A stretch of 64,000 nucleotides of DNA from SZUA-36 sp963774415 (GTDB lineage Bacteria > Pseudomonadota > Gammaproteobacteria > Xanthomonadales > SZUA-36): contig CAVZEU010000003.1 in assembly GCA_963774415.1 (NCBI GenBank), positions 496,001 to 560,000 on the forward strand, written 5' to 3'. Numbering within the stretch: position 1 is the first letter of the stretch; the number at the start of each line of letters is the position of its first letter. The translations under genes were made by a program, and so were the position numbers. Shown here in pieces: positions 19,432 to 27,874 of this stretch. The notes under the pieces were generated by a model that was not told where the DNA came from, ran no database searches, and was given only the letters and a program-made list of their open reading frames with translations.

Positions 19432-19974
19432 ATGCTGCGTTTTTTTATCATTTTCTCGGTACTGCTGCTGGGCCTGTTTACCCTTGAGATTCTACAGCCC
19501 GCGGAAAAGTACGTCATCCTTCCATTCACCTCGCTCGTGGCCCACCTCAGCGTCTGGATCGTACAGTTCTTCGATCACACCGTCATCGCGACCGGCAATG
19601 TCATCCGTGACCAGGTTTCCGGTTTCGGCGTGCGCATCGAGCGCGGCTGCAATGGGCTGGAAGCGGTCATCATCCTGTTTTCAGCCATTTTTGCGTTTCC
19701 GGCCCCGCTGAAAAACAAGCTGATCGGGTTCGTGGTGGGGTTTTTTGCGATCCAGTTGCTGAACCTCGTCAGGATCATCAGCCTGTTTTACCTCGGCCAG
19801 TGGAACTACACCGCGTTCGAATGGTTTCACCTCTACCTGTGGCAGGCGCTGATCATACTCGACGCCCTGGTGGTGTGGCTGGTATGGCTGCGCACGTTGC
19901 CGGGTTCGCGCCGGCACGGCGGCCCCGGGCCCCGGGCGGATGCGGGTTCCGACCTTCATGCCGATAGGGTTTAG
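19432..19974 (+). CDS. xrtH: Exosortase H-type transpeptidase
   Basis: A multi-pass membrane cysteine transpeptidase of about 180 residues, predicted to cleave and sort proteins with a C-terminal PEP-CTERM-like signal. Catalytic-type residues are present: Cys near 73 in ERGCNGLEAVIIL, Arg near 114 in NLVRIISLFYLGQWN and His near 133 in FEWFHLYLWQALI. The sequence and short length match exosortase H as I know it. The ATG at 19432 is preferred: it follows a GGGAG site, and the upstream sequence is antisense to aroK. No IPTL-CTERM-like target is encoded in this window. The TAG stop overlaps the left end of a family A element. Confidence 0.85.
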   Translation: MLRFFIIFSVLLLGLFTLEILQPAEKYVILPFTSLVAHLSVWIVQFFDHTVIATGNVIRDQVSGFGVRIERGCNGLEAVIILFSAIFAFPAPLKNKLIGFVVGFFAIQLLNLVRIISLFYLGQWNYTAFEWFHLYLWQALIILDALVVWLVWLRTLPGSRRHGGPGPRADAGSDLHADRV

Positions 19975-20231
19975 CCTGCATATTTCACCAGTCGGTACCG
20001 GTCCCCACTATAAGCAAATGAATCAGCTCAATTAGATGGTATATTTTCGAACAAACATCAAGGTACACTTTGCCCCCGGCCCGCTACCTATCCCGGCCCT
20101 GACTGGTCCAGATGCACCTGGGCTTGAGCTTCCTTTGAGCCATAGCTACGGCTATGACTCTCAGTCCAGCTCAGCGTCCAGTTGTATCTGCCCGGCGCCA
20201 TCATCCGGGATACTGGTGAAATATGCAGGCT
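19973..20231 (+). mobile_element. Family A inverted-repeat element, copy 1 (MITE-like)
   Basis: A 259-bp element with perfect 20-bp termini: AGCCTGCATATTTCACCAGT at 19973-19992 and its exact inverse at 20212-20231. It aligns with the reverse complement of 21777-22035, which has the same length. The conserved interior includes ACCTATCCCGGCC, GCTTGAGCTTCCTT and a hairpin at 20137-20160. No open reading frame of note is present. The left end overlaps the xrtH stop codon and the right end stops about 30 bp before the next gene. Confidence 0.85.
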
Positions 20232-20260
20232 AGCCCGGCTGCCCGCAGGCCGACAGGTTC

Positions 20261-21106
20261 ATGCGCGTTCTGATCGCCGGCTGCGGCTTTGTCGGCATCG
20301 CGCTGGCACACCGGCTGCTGCGCCTGGGCCACGATGTTTATGGCTTGAGACGAAGTGCGGCCGCGTTACCCGCCGGCGTGCGGGCGGTCCAGGCGGATAT
20401 CACCAGGGCCAAAACGCTCCGGGGCCTGCCGGACGACATCGATTGCCTGGTTTTCATGCCGTCACCGGCGCGGCGCGACAGGGCTGCCTACACGTCGGTC
20501 TTCATCGATGGCTGGAACAACCTGTGGGCCGCCTTCAAGCGGCCTCCCGGCCGCAGTATACTGGTCTCCAGCACGGCCGTTTACGCGCAAGACGATGGCA
20601 GCGAGGTCGACGAGGAATCAGCCGCGGTCCCATCCGCCTTCAATGGAGCAGTGTTACTCGACATGGAGCGGTCAGCCGAGCGTTGCACGGCGGGATGCGT
20701 GGTCGTGCGTTGCAGCGGGATATATGGTCCGGGTCGTGACCGGTTGATTCGGCAATCCAGGGTCCCCGGCCTGGAGGTCCAGGCGTCGCCGCCGCTTTAC
20801 ACGAACCGGATCCACCGAGACGACGTCGCCGGGGCATTGGCGCACCTGGCGGTGCTGCCCTCGCCGCGAAGCCTGTACCTCGCCTCCGACGACCGTCCCG
20901 CGCCGAGGTACGAGGTGCTCGCCTGGCTGGCTGCACGCCAGGGCGCTGCAGCGCCGAAACGGTTGGCCGTGGACGGCGGCAGCCGCGGCAAGCGCGTGTC
21001 CAACCAAAGGCTGCGCGAAAGCGGGTACGAGTTGCTGTATCCGGATTACCGGGCGGGATATTCGCAATTACTCTCAACGGAAAGCAAATATGACACTACC
21101 GATTGA
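20261..21106 (+). CDS. NAD(P)-dependent epimerase/dehydratase-like (SDR) protein
   Basis: A 281-residue Rossmann-fold protein. The N-terminus MRVLIAGCGFVGIALAHRL carries the dinucleotide-binding glycine pattern GxGxxG as GCGFVG, followed by an Arg (LRRS) that favours NADP. The middle holds ILVSSTAVYAQDDGS, like the SSTxVY motif of extended SDRs, and RCSGIYGPGRDRL. It resembles the YeeZ type of SDR proteins, whose substrate is unknown. It overlaps pdxH by 17 bp. Inverted family A elements flank the two-gene unit. Confidence 0.8.
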   Translation: MRVLIAGCGFVGIALAHRLLRLGHDVYGLRRSAAALPAGVRAVQADITRAKTLRGLPDDIDCLVFMPSPARRDRAAYTSVFIDGWNNLWAAFKRPPGRSILVSSTAVYAQDDGSEVDEESAAVPSAFNGAVLLDMERSAERCTAGCVVVRCSGIYGPGRDRLIRQSRVPGLEVQASPPLYTNRIHRDDVAGALAHLAVLPSPRSLYLASDDRPAPRYEVLAWLAARQGAAAPKRLAVDGGSRGKRVSNQRLRESGYELLYPDYRAGYSQLLSTESKYDTTD

Positions 21107-21674
21107 AGTGCTGGAAAGGTTCGACGAGGGCATGCAGGCCGCCGCGGCCGCGGGTGAACCCGAGCCCACGTCAATGGCGCTGGCAACGGTCGCCGCCGAC
21201 GGGAGGGCCTCGGTCCGTACCGTTCTGCTCAAAGACTTCGATGGCGACGGCATGGTGTTTTACACCAATACGAACTCGATCAAGGGCCGGCATTTGGCGC
21301 AACACCCGCAGGCGGCCCTGTGTGTCTTGTGGAAGAGCGTGTTTCGCCAGGTGCTCATCGAGGGCGTCACCCACCTGGTTCCAAATGAGGAAGCCGATGC
21401 GTATTTCGCCAGCCGCCCGCGCGGCAGCCAGGTCGGTGCGTGGGCTTCGCTGCAGTCCGAGGCGCTGGCCAGCCGCGAACTGCTCGAGCAGCGGGTGGCG
21501 GAGTTCGAGCGGAAATTCGCCGGCAAGACGGTTCCGCGGCCGCCCCACTGGTCAGGCTACCGCCTGGTGCCGGACATGGTGGAGTTCTGGTACGGCCGCG
21601 AAGACCGCTTGCACGACCGGTTCCGATTCACGCTGACGGATGGTACGTGGGTTCGGCGGCGGTTGTATCCCTGA
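21090..21674 (+). CDS. pdxH: Pyridoxamine 5'-phosphate oxidase
   Basis: FMN-dependent oxidase that converts pyridoxamine or pyridoxine 5'-phosphate to pyridoxal 5'-phosphate. The 194 residues show the FMN-binding RTVLLKDFDGDGMVFYTN segment, SIKGRHLAQHPQAALCVLWK, and the C-terminal signature MVEFWYGREDRLHDRFRF with substrate-binding Arg and His. The usual N-terminal extension of enterobacterial enzymes is short here. The start lies inside the end of the epimerase gene, which implies coupled translation. Confidence 0.95.
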   Translation: MTLPIEVLERFDEGMQAAAAAGEPEPTSMALATVAADGRASVRTVLLKDFDGDGMVFYTNTNSIKGRHLAQHPQAALCVLWKSVFRQVLIEGVTHLVPNEEADAYFASRPRGSQVGAWASLQSEALASRELLEQRVAEFERKFAGKTVPRPPHWSGYRLVPDMVEFWYGREDRLHDRFRFTLTDGTWVRRRLYP

Positions 21675-21776
21675 CCGATACCCCCGTCATCGAGGGACCT
21701 CGAATGGGTTAACAACCGTTATCCCGGGGTTCGATTAGCGGAAATCAGCACGGCATGTCTTTCCAGCGGTGGGGCG

Positions 21777-22035
21777 AACCCGCATATTGCACCAGTATCC
21801 AGGATGCGGGCGCAGATCAGGTACGGCTGCGCGCAGGGCTGGACTAAGACCCATAGCCATCGCTATGGGTCGAAGGAAGCTCAAGCGCAGGTGAAACTGA
21901 GCAAGCTCGGGCCGGGATAGGTGTCCGGCCGGATACACACTGCACTTTTGGAAAAGGCGTTCAAATAAACTGATTCCTTCCAATATTTAGAACTTAAGGA
22001 ACAGGCTCGACACCGACTGGTGCAATATGCGGGTT
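21777..22035 (-). mobile_element. Family A inverted-repeat element, copy 2 (MITE-like)
   Basis: A 259-bp element with perfect 20-bp termini: AACCCGCATATTGCACCAGT at 21777-21796 and its exact inverse at 22016-22035. It is in the opposite orientation to copy 1 at 19973-20231 and has identical length. The internal hairpin GACCCATAGC-CATC-GCTATGGGTC at 21848-21871 is a perfect 10-bp stem. The right end lies two bases beyond the stop codon of the reverse-strand DUF4426 gene. Confidence 0.85.
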
Positions 22036-22037
22036 AA

Positions 22038-22481
22038 TTACTCGGTAAAGAACTGTTGCCTGAAAGTCACGCTGAAGGGTTTGCTTTCGCCTGCGGGTGT
22101 GACCTGCACCGTGAAATCAAAGGTTTCCAGGTTGCGGACCGATAGTTCTCCAATGTAATAGACGGCATCGTCGCCGTCATCGATCTGGCGCATCTCGATT
22201 TTCCGCAGTTGCCCGGTCAGATTGCGGGCGCTGGCCGTAACGGTGGCCCTGACGGCCTTTTCCTTACCATTCTCACCCGTGCGTTTCACCGCGATGTTGA
22301 TCAGACCACGGCTCTCCGAGCGGCGGATGCCGTAAGCTTTGGCCACGGCGGGGCTAATCATGCTGGAATTCAACGCAGTGTAGTAGACCTTGTAGTCACC
22401 AAACGTCTGCGCCTGCTGGGCCAGTGCGGGTACAGCCGTGAAGGCCGCCAGCAGCCCGATCATAAGGAACAGTTTTTTCAT
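22038..22481 (-). CDS. DUF4426 domain protein, periplasmic
   Basis: A 147-residue exported protein with signal peptide MKKLFLMIGLLAAFTAVPALAQ. The mature part starts AQTFGDYKVYYTALNSSMISPAVAKAYGI, with paired beta-rich segments and the end SVTFRQQFFTE. This matches DUF4426, a gammaproteobacterial family typically found next to yggT, proC and yggS, as here. Function is unknown. It probably belongs to the yggS-proC-yggT transcription unit, 90 bp after yggT. Confidence 0.85.
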   Translation of the reverse strand: MKKLFLMIGLLAAFTAVPALAQQAQTFGDYKVYYTALNSSMISPAVAKAYGIRRSESRGLINIAVKRTGENGKEKAVRATVTASARNLTGQLRKIEMRQIDDGDDAVYYIGELSVRNLETFDFTVQVTPAGESKPFSVTFRQQFFTE

Positions 22482-22571
22482 CGCTATCGTCCTCCGCGAA
22501 ATATCCGGCCTTCATCGGCAATAACAGTAACTGTGCGGGCCGTTCGCCCCGGCCTCGCGCGTTTGCGCTAT

Positions 22572-23108
22572 CTACCATCCTAGCAGAAGCAGCAAAAAAC
22601 GCAGTGCGATAAGCGCAAATAACGGCGAAAGGTCAATGCCGCCTATCGGTGGAATCACCCGGGCGATGGGTCTCAACAGCGGTTCCGTCAACTGGTAAAT
22701 CAGCGGAATCATCGGGTGCTGCGAATGTCCCGCGATCCAGCTGACGATCACCCTGGCGATGACCAGCACGATATAGGTGAACAGTAAAATGATCAAAAGC
22801 TTTCGAATCGTGTACAAAAACAGGAAGGACGCCCCGAAGGAAAGATGCCCGAGTTGGTTGATAATGATCAACTGCAGCAATTCCATCAGTATCATCACCA
22901 CCACCGATGCCGTGTCGAGTTTGCCGATGGATGGTACGAGGCGCCGCGCCGGCTTCAGCACGGGATTCGTGATCCTGACGAGGAACTGGCACAACGGGTT
23001 GTAAAAATCGGCCCTGACCCATTGCAGCAACAGGCGCAGCATGATGGCGGTCACGTACAGGTCGGTCAGGGTGCTGATGAGGTAAATTAGCGCGCCGGAG
23101 GGATTCAT
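22572..23108 (-). CDS. yggT: YggT family integral membrane protein
   Basis: A 178-residue membrane protein with two YggT repeats. Each is a hydrophobic helix followed by a proline-rich amphipathic part: NPLCQFLVRITNPVLKPARR and MIPLIYQLTEPLLRPIARV. The start at 23108 overlaps the proC stop by one base (TGATG), so translation is coupled. YggT proteins have been linked to osmotic tolerance and, in some lineages, to division or thylakoid roles. The exact job here is unknown. Confidence 0.92.
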   Translation of the reverse strand: MNPSGALIYLISTLTDLYVTAIMLRLLLQWVRADFYNPLCQFLVRITNPVLKPARRLVPSIGKLDTASVVVMILMELLQLIIINQLGHLSFGASFLFLYTIRKLLIILLFTYIVLVIARVIVSWIAGHSQHPMIPLIYQLTEPLLRPIARVIPPIGGIDLSPLFALIALRFLLLLLGW

Positions 23109-23917
23109 CACTGGACCCCTTTTCCGAGTTCCTGTCCGCGCTGGGTCGCGGCGGCCACCGCCCGCTCGAGCAATTCGGTGAAGTGTCCCGCATCGAGGGC
23201 CCGAAGTGCTGCTTCGGTCGTGCCGCCGGGTGTCGTTACCTGGCGGCGCAGGTCGGCGACATCCAGCTTGCTCTGCGCGGCCATCGCACCGCTGCCGTAG
23301 GCTGTTTGCAGCGCCAGCTTCGCGGCCACGTCCGGCGGCAGGCCGAGTTTTTCGCCGCCGCTGCGCAGCGCCTCGATCAGGTAAAAGAAATAGGCGGGGC
23401 CGCTGCCGGACACGGCTGTCACTACGTCCAGCAGCCGTTCCTCTTCCAGCCACACCACCTCACCTGCCGACTGCATGACCTTTTGCGCGATTTCCCGTTG
23501 TTCCGGGCTGCAACTGCGCTGTGCAAACAGGCCGGTCATGCCGAGCCCGATCAACGCGGGCGTGTTCGACATGCAGCGAACGATGGACGGGTTGGCTTCC
23601 ATGTGTGCCGCGATCTTCTGCACGCCGACGCCGGCGACGATGGATATGACCAGTTGGTCGGCGGTTATGTGTGCGCCGATGTCGTCCAGCACCAGCGGCA
23701 GAACCTGCGGCTTGACGGCCAGGACGATGGCTTCCATGTCCGCCAGTGCGTCGGTGGCGGACTCGTAGCCGCTGACCGGCCAGCGGGCCTCCAGGCGCGA
23801 GCGCGCTTCGGGGTTCGGATCCACGACCCGGATCGTGTGAATGCTGTGGCCGGAGGTGTAAAGGCTCGAAATCAGCGCGGTCGCCATGTTGCCGCCGCCT
23901 ATAAACGTTATCTTCAT
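23108..23917 (-). CDS. proC: Pyrroline-5-carboxylate reductase
   Basis: Last step of proline synthesis: reduction of pyrroline-5-carboxylate with NAD(P)H. The 269-residue protein has the Rossmann motif MKITFIGGGNMATALISSL, the LAVKPQVLP segment, and the C-terminal signature VSGSGPAYFFYLIEALRSGG followed by LRRQVTTPGGTTEAAL. It sits between yggS and yggT, a very common arrangement. Length and residues are normal. Confidence 0.97.
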   Translation of the reverse strand: MKITFIGGGNMATALISSLYTSGHSIHTIRVVDPNPEARSRLEARWPVSGYESATDALADMEAIVLAVKPQVLPLVLDDIGAHITADQLVISIVAGVGVQKIAAHMEANPSIVRCMSNTPALIGLGMTGLFAQRSCSPEQREIAQKVMQSAGEVVWLEEERLLDVVTAVSGSGPAYFFYLIEALRSGGEKLGLPPDVAAKLALQTAYGSGAMAAQSKLDVADLRRQVTTPGGTTEAALRALDAGHFTELLERAVAAATQRGQELGKGVQ

Positions 23918-23952
23918 GTTTTCACTTCGCCGTCGTTGTTGATCGGTTCCAA

Positions 23953-24639
23953 TCAGGGAGTTCTCGGCCCGAACAGGTCGGTACCGATGCGAACCATGGT
24001 GCTGCCGGCCTCGATGGCGGCTTCCAGATCAGCCGACATACCCATCGACAACGTGTCGAGGTCGTGGCCCGTCCCCAGCAGTTCCTCGTATATTAACCGC
24101 ACGCGCTGGAAGCTATCGCGTTGCCGGTCCCTGTCGGGCGTCAGTTTCGGTATCGCCATGAGCCCGCGCAGGCGGATATTGGCCAGTTCCCCCGCCAAAG
24201 CGGCGAGTCGCGGGATCTCGGCGGGATCGGCGCCGGCCTTTTGCGGTTCCCGGTCGATATTGACCTGCAGCAGGATGTTCAGCGGCGCCAACTCAGCCGG
24301 CCGCTGGTTGGCCAGCCGCTTGAGAATACGCGGCCGATCCACGCTTTGCACCCACTGGAAGTGGTTGGCGATGGCGCGGGTTTTATTGGATTGGATGGCG
24401 CCGATAAAATGCCACTGCAGCGCCAGTGATTCCAGTTGCCGTTGCTTCTCCAGTGCTTCCTGCAACTGGTTTTCCCCGAACGCGGCAACGCCCAGTTCGT
24501 GCAAGGCCGCGATTTTGTCCGCACCCTTTCTTTTGCTGACAGCGAGCAGAGCGACTTCAGCGGCCTTGCGGCCGGCGGCAGCACAAGCATTTTCGATGCG
24601 TTGGCGGATATTTTGCAGTCTCGCGGCCGCGTTATTCAT
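23953..24639 (-). CDS. yggS: YggS family PLP-binding homeostasis protein
   Basis: A single-domain alanine-racemase-fold protein of 228 residues that binds pyridoxal 5'-phosphate without known catalysis and buffers the cellular PLP pool. The Lys in LLAVSKRKGADKI (about residue 36) is the expected PLP-binding lysine. AFGENQLQEALEK, WHFIGAIQSNKTR and LDTLSMGMSADLEAAIEAGSTMVRIGTDLFG are family signatures. It is divergent from pilT. The nearby pdxH makes PLP, though it is in another unit. Confidence 0.95.
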   Translation of the reverse strand: MNNAAARLQNIRQRIENACAAAGRKAAEVALLAVSKRKGADKIAALHELGVAAFGENQLQEALEKQRQLESLALQWHFIGAIQSNKTRAIANHFQWVQSVDRPRILKRLANQRPAELAPLNILLQVNIDREPQKAGADPAEIPRLAALAGELANIRLRGLMAIPKLTPDRDRQRDSFQRVRLIYEELLGTGHDLDTLSMGMSADLEAAIEAGSTMVRIGTDLFGPRTP

Positions 24640-24772
24640 GTTGCAGTTGGTGCGTGCATTGTTCTATGGTTACGGTTGCTGCATCGGAAACCAAGGATCC
24701 GGTTTCGCGCATGGGTTCAATTTTGAGTCATAATGCATTGTAACGCTACCCGTATTCCGGCAAGGAGTGGTT

Positions 24773-25810
24773 ATGGATATTGCTGAGTTGCTGGCTTTTT
24801 CGGTAAAAAATGAAGCCTCGGACCTGCATTTGTCTTCGGGGCTGCCGCCGATGATTCGCGTCGACGGCGACCTGCGCCAGCTGAGCGTGCCGGCATTGGA
24901 CAACCCGCAACTGACCGAGCTCCTTTACAGCACGATGAACGATCACCAGCGGCGCGATTTCGAGGCCAATCTCGAAGTCGATTTTTCGTACGCGGTGCAG
25001 GGGCTGGCGCGATTTCGTGTCAACTGTTTTCATAACGACCGCGGCGTGGGCGGGGCCTTCCGCACCATCCCCATGGCGGTCTGGACGCTGGAAGACATCG
25101 GCGCTCCCCCTTCGTTCAAGGATATCATCAATGTTCCGCGGGGCCTGGTCCTGGTGACCGGCCCGACCGGCTCCGGCAAGTCGACGACGCTGGCGGCCAT
25201 GATCGACCACCTGAACAAGTCGGTGGCCGGGCACATACTGACCATCGAGGACCCGATCGAATTCGTGCATACGTCGCGCAAGTGCCTGATCAACCAGCGC
25301 GAGGTTCACCGAGACACCCATGGATTCAACCAGGCGCTGAGGGCCGCCCTGCGCGAGGACCCGGATATCATCCTGGTCGGCGAAATGCGGGATATCGAGA
25401 CCATACGCCTGGCGCTGACGGCGGCCGAAACCGGCCACCTGGTGTTCGCGACATTGCACACGAGTTCCGCGGCCAAGACCATCGACCGCATCATCGACGT
25501 GTTTCCGGCAGGTGAGAAGTCCATGGTGCGCTCCATGTTGTCGGAATCGCTGCGCGCGGTCATCGCGCAGACCTTGATGAAACGCATCGGCGGCGGGCGC
25601 ATCGCGGCGCACGAGATCATGCTGGCCACGCCCGCGATCAGAAACCTGATCCGCGAGGACAAGGTGGCGCAGATGTATTCCGCCATCCAGACCGGGCAGA
25701 ACGTAGGTATGCACACGCTCGACCAGTACCTGGAAGGCCTGGTCAAACGCGGCATCGTTTCGCGGCAGGAAGCCGCGAGGAAGGCCGTGGATCGAAAGTT
25801 GTTCATGTAG
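24773..25810 (+). CDS. pilT: Type IV pilus retraction ATPase PilT
   Basis: Hexameric ATPase that depolymerises type IV pili for twitching motility. The start MDIAELLAFSVKN is the family-typical one; a GTG six bases earlier is also possible. The Walker A is GPTGSGKSTTLAA (about residue 135), the Walker B region is DPDIILVGEMRD, and the His box is HLVFATLHTSSA. The C-terminal AIRNLIRE motif needed for retraction is present. Length 345. It is followed by pilU after 24 bp. Confidence 0.97.
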   Translation: MDIAELLAFSVKNEASDLHLSSGLPPMIRVDGDLRQLSVPALDNPQLTELLYSTMNDHQRRDFEANLEVDFSYAVQGLARFRVNCFHNDRGVGGAFRTIPMAVWTLEDIGAPPSFKDIINVPRGLVLVTGPTGSGKSTTLAAMIDHLNKSVAGHILTIEDPIEFVHTSRKCLINQREVHRDTHGFNQALRAALREDPDIILVGEMRDIETIRLALTAAETGHLVFATLHTSSAAKTIDRIIDVFPAGEKSMVRSMLSESLRAVIAQTLMKRIGGGRIAAHEIMLATPAIRNLIREDKVAQMYSAIQTGQNVGMHTLDQYLEGLVKRGIVSRQEAARKAVDRKLFM

Positions 25811-25834
25811 GATGAAATGATTGGAGTCTGAAAG

Positions 25835-26956
25835 ATGAGTGCCATCGTAGACTGGTTACGGAAAGTTCACGAAGAGAAGGGTTCGGACCTGTTCATCACC
25901 GCGGATGCACCGCCGTGTATCAAGGTCAATGGCAAGATAAGGCCCATCTCCACCGAAGCCCTGCTGCCGGAAGAGGTCAGTGAGATCGTTCACAGCATCA
26001 TGACGGACAGGCAGGTCCGGGAGTATGACCAGACGCTGGAGTGCCAGTTCGCCCTCGCCCTCGATGACGACATGCGCTTTCGCGTCAGCGCATACTGGCA
26101 GCAGGGCAGGGCGGGTATGGTTTGCCGCCGGATCGAGACCACGATTCCCACGTTCGAAGGCCTTGGCCTGCCCGATCTTTTGACGGACCTGGCGCTGGCG
26201 AAGCGCGGTATCATATTGTTCGTGGGCGCTACCGGTACCGGTAAGTCGACTTCGTTGGCCGCGATGATCGGCTACCGCAACAAGCGCGTGAGTGGTCACA
26301 TCATCTCCATCGAAGACCCGATCGAATACGTGCACTTCCACGGCAAGAGCCTGATCACACAGCGGGAAGTGGGAATCGACACCGATTCGTTCGAGGTGGC
26401 GTTGCGCAATACGCTCAGACAGGCGCCGGACGTTATCATGATCGGTGAAATCCGGACCCGCGAAACGATGGAGCACGCCATCACGTTCGCTGAAACCGGT
26501 CACCTGGTGCTGTGCACCCTGCACGCCAACAACGCCAACCAGGCCATGGACCGGATCCTGCACTTTTTCCCGGAGGAGGCGAAGGAGCAGGTTCTGCTTG
26601 ACCTTTCCTTCAATATGAAGGCCATCATCGCGCAACAGCTGGTGCCGTCGGCCGACCAGACCCGCCGCTGGGCGGCGGTCGAAATATTGCTGGCCACGCC
26701 GCTGGTTCAGGACCGGATTCGCAACGGCGAAGTCAATGAACTGAAGAGCATCATGAAAGACTCCAATCATCACGGCATGATCACCTTCGATCAGTGCCTG
26801 TTCAGGATGTTCAAGGAAGGCAAGATCACCTATGATGACGCCATTCGGTATGCGGATTCCGCCAACGAGGTGCGCCTGGCGGTTAAAATGTCCGAGGGTG
26901 GCGATGCCGAGACGCTTTCCGCTAACCTGAAGGACGTCGAGATCATGGATTTTTGA
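25835..26956 (+). CDS. pilU: PilT-dependent retraction ATPase PilU
   Basis: Accessory retraction ATPase that works with PilT. The 373-residue protein has Walker A GATGTGKSTSLAA, the acidic DVIMIGEIRTRETM, the His box HLVLCTLHANNANQ, and the long PilU-specific C-terminal part with MKDSNHHGMITFDQCLF. It lies 24 bp after pilT, as in most gammaproteobacteria. No other pilus genes are present in the window. Confidence 0.96.
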   Translation: MSAIVDWLRKVHEEKGSDLFITADAPPCIKVNGKIRPISTEALLPEEVSEIVHSIMTDRQVREYDQTLECQFALALDDDMRFRVSAYWQQGRAGMVCRRIETTIPTFEGLGLPDLLTDLALAKRGIILFVGATGTGKSTSLAAMIGYRNKRVSGHIISIEDPIEYVHFHGKSLITQREVGIDTDSFEVALRNTLRQAPDVIMIGEIRTRETMEHAITFAETGHLVLCTLHANNANQAMDRILHFFPEEAKEQVLLDLSFNMKAIIAQQLVPSADQTRRWAAVEILLATPLVQDRIRNGEVNELKSIMKDSNHHGMITFDQCLFRMFKEGKITYDDAIRYADSANEVRLAVKMSEGGDAETLSANLKDVEIMDF

Positions 26957-27033
26957 CCCGCGGCTCCCGGGTTTAACGTAAAATTCCAGTTGGATTAACG
27001 GAAATTTAATGGCGCTGGGCATAGACTGTTAAC

Positions 27034-27154
27034 AACTTAAAAGCGCATGCGGATCAGCGTGTGCGCTTCAAGTTACAGCAATCCCTGCTGTGATTACGGT
27101 TAACGGGGCGTTTCGGGCCCAGGCACGGTGTTGAATCATGTGTCTGGGCCTTTT
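27034..27154 (+). ncRNA. Candidate structured RNA ending in a terminator
   Basis: The gap between pilU and the response regulator holds three stem-loops in a row. The first pairs AACTT and AAGCGCA with TGCGCTT and AAGTT (27034-27074). The second is ACAGCA-ATCCC-TGCTGT (27075-27091). The third is a terminator-like stem at 27116-27150 followed by TTTT. Such a run would suit a small RNA or a pilU 3' UTR. No known RNA family was recognised and no promoter is clear. Confidence 0.3.
27116..27154 (+). terminator. Terminator between pilU and the two-component system
   Basis: GGCCCAGGCAC (27116-27126) pairs with GTGTCTGGGCC (27140-27150), with one mismatch, across a 13-nt loop and is followed by TTTTCT. 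It separates the pilT-pilU unit from the response-regulator gene that starts about 35 bp later. Confidence 0.75.
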
Positions 27155-27187
27155 CTATTACGACATTGAAAATATCGGGCTTTGCAT

Positions 27188-27874
27188 GTGCGAATATTGA
27201 TCATTGAAGACAACCCGGATATCGCTGCCAACATCGGTGACTACCTGGAGGAGAAAGGCCACACCGTGGATTTTGCCGGTGATGGCGTGACCGGACTGCA
27301 CCTGGCCATTGTCAATGAATTCGACGCGATCGTTCTGGACCTGGCCTTGCCCGGGATGGACGGGCTCGAGGTCTGCCGCAAGCTGCGCCAGGAGGCAGGT
27401 AAGAACACACCGGTGTTGATGCTGACCGCCCGTGACCGTCTGCAAGATAAACTGGCCGGTTTCGAAACCGGCGCTGACGACTACCTGGTCAAGCCGTTCG
27501 AATTGCAGGAAGTCGAGGTCAGGCTCGAAGTGCTCGGCAAACGCGGAGCACGTCAGGTCACGAAGGAACTCCATGTCGGCGATTTGTCCTTCAACCTGGA
27601 CACGCTGGTCGTGAGCCGCAATGGCGTCGACATCGAACTGAACCCGATTGGCCTGAAATTGCTCGCGTGTCTGATGAAGGCCTCGCCCAACGTCGTTTCC
27701 CGCACCGGCCTGGAGAAGGAAGTGTGGGGAGAGGAGATGCCGGACAGTGACAGCCTGCGGGTTCACATTCACTCGTTGCGGGCGGCCATCGACAGGCCCT
27801 TCGGCAGCAAAATGATCCAGACGCGCCACGGCATCGGCTATCGTCTGGTGGAGTCAAATGCACTATCGACGTAG
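27188..27874 (+). CDS. OmpR-family response regulator
   Basis: DNA-binding regulator of a two-component system. The receiver domain begins MRILIIEDNPDIAANIGDYL with the acidic pair, has the phospho-acceptor Asp near residue 51 in VLDLALPGMDGL, and the conserved Lys in DDYLVKPFELQE. A winged-helix output domain follows (LLACLMKASPNVVSR, VHIHSLRAAIDRPFG, HGIGYRLV). The GTG start at 27188 gives the family-typical N-terminus; a TTG two codons upstream is the alternative. It overlaps the kinase gene by 17 bp. Confidence 0.92.
   Translation: MRILIIEDNPDIAANIGDYLEEKGHTVDFAGDGVTGLHLAIVNEFDAIVLDLALPGMDGLEVCRKLRQEAGKNTPVLMLTARDRLQDKLAGFETGADDYLVKPFELQEVEVRLEVLGKRGARQVTKELHVGDLSFNLDTLVVSRNGVDIELNPIGLKLLACLMKASPNVVSRTGLEKEVWGEEMPDSDSLRVHIHSLRAAIDRPFGSKMIQTRHGIGYRLVESNALST

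Noticed and set aside
19973..22035. Composite transposon around epimerase-pdxH
   Set aside because: No transposase is encoded and both genes are core metabolic functions, so an active composite transposon is not supported; only the flanking elements are reported.
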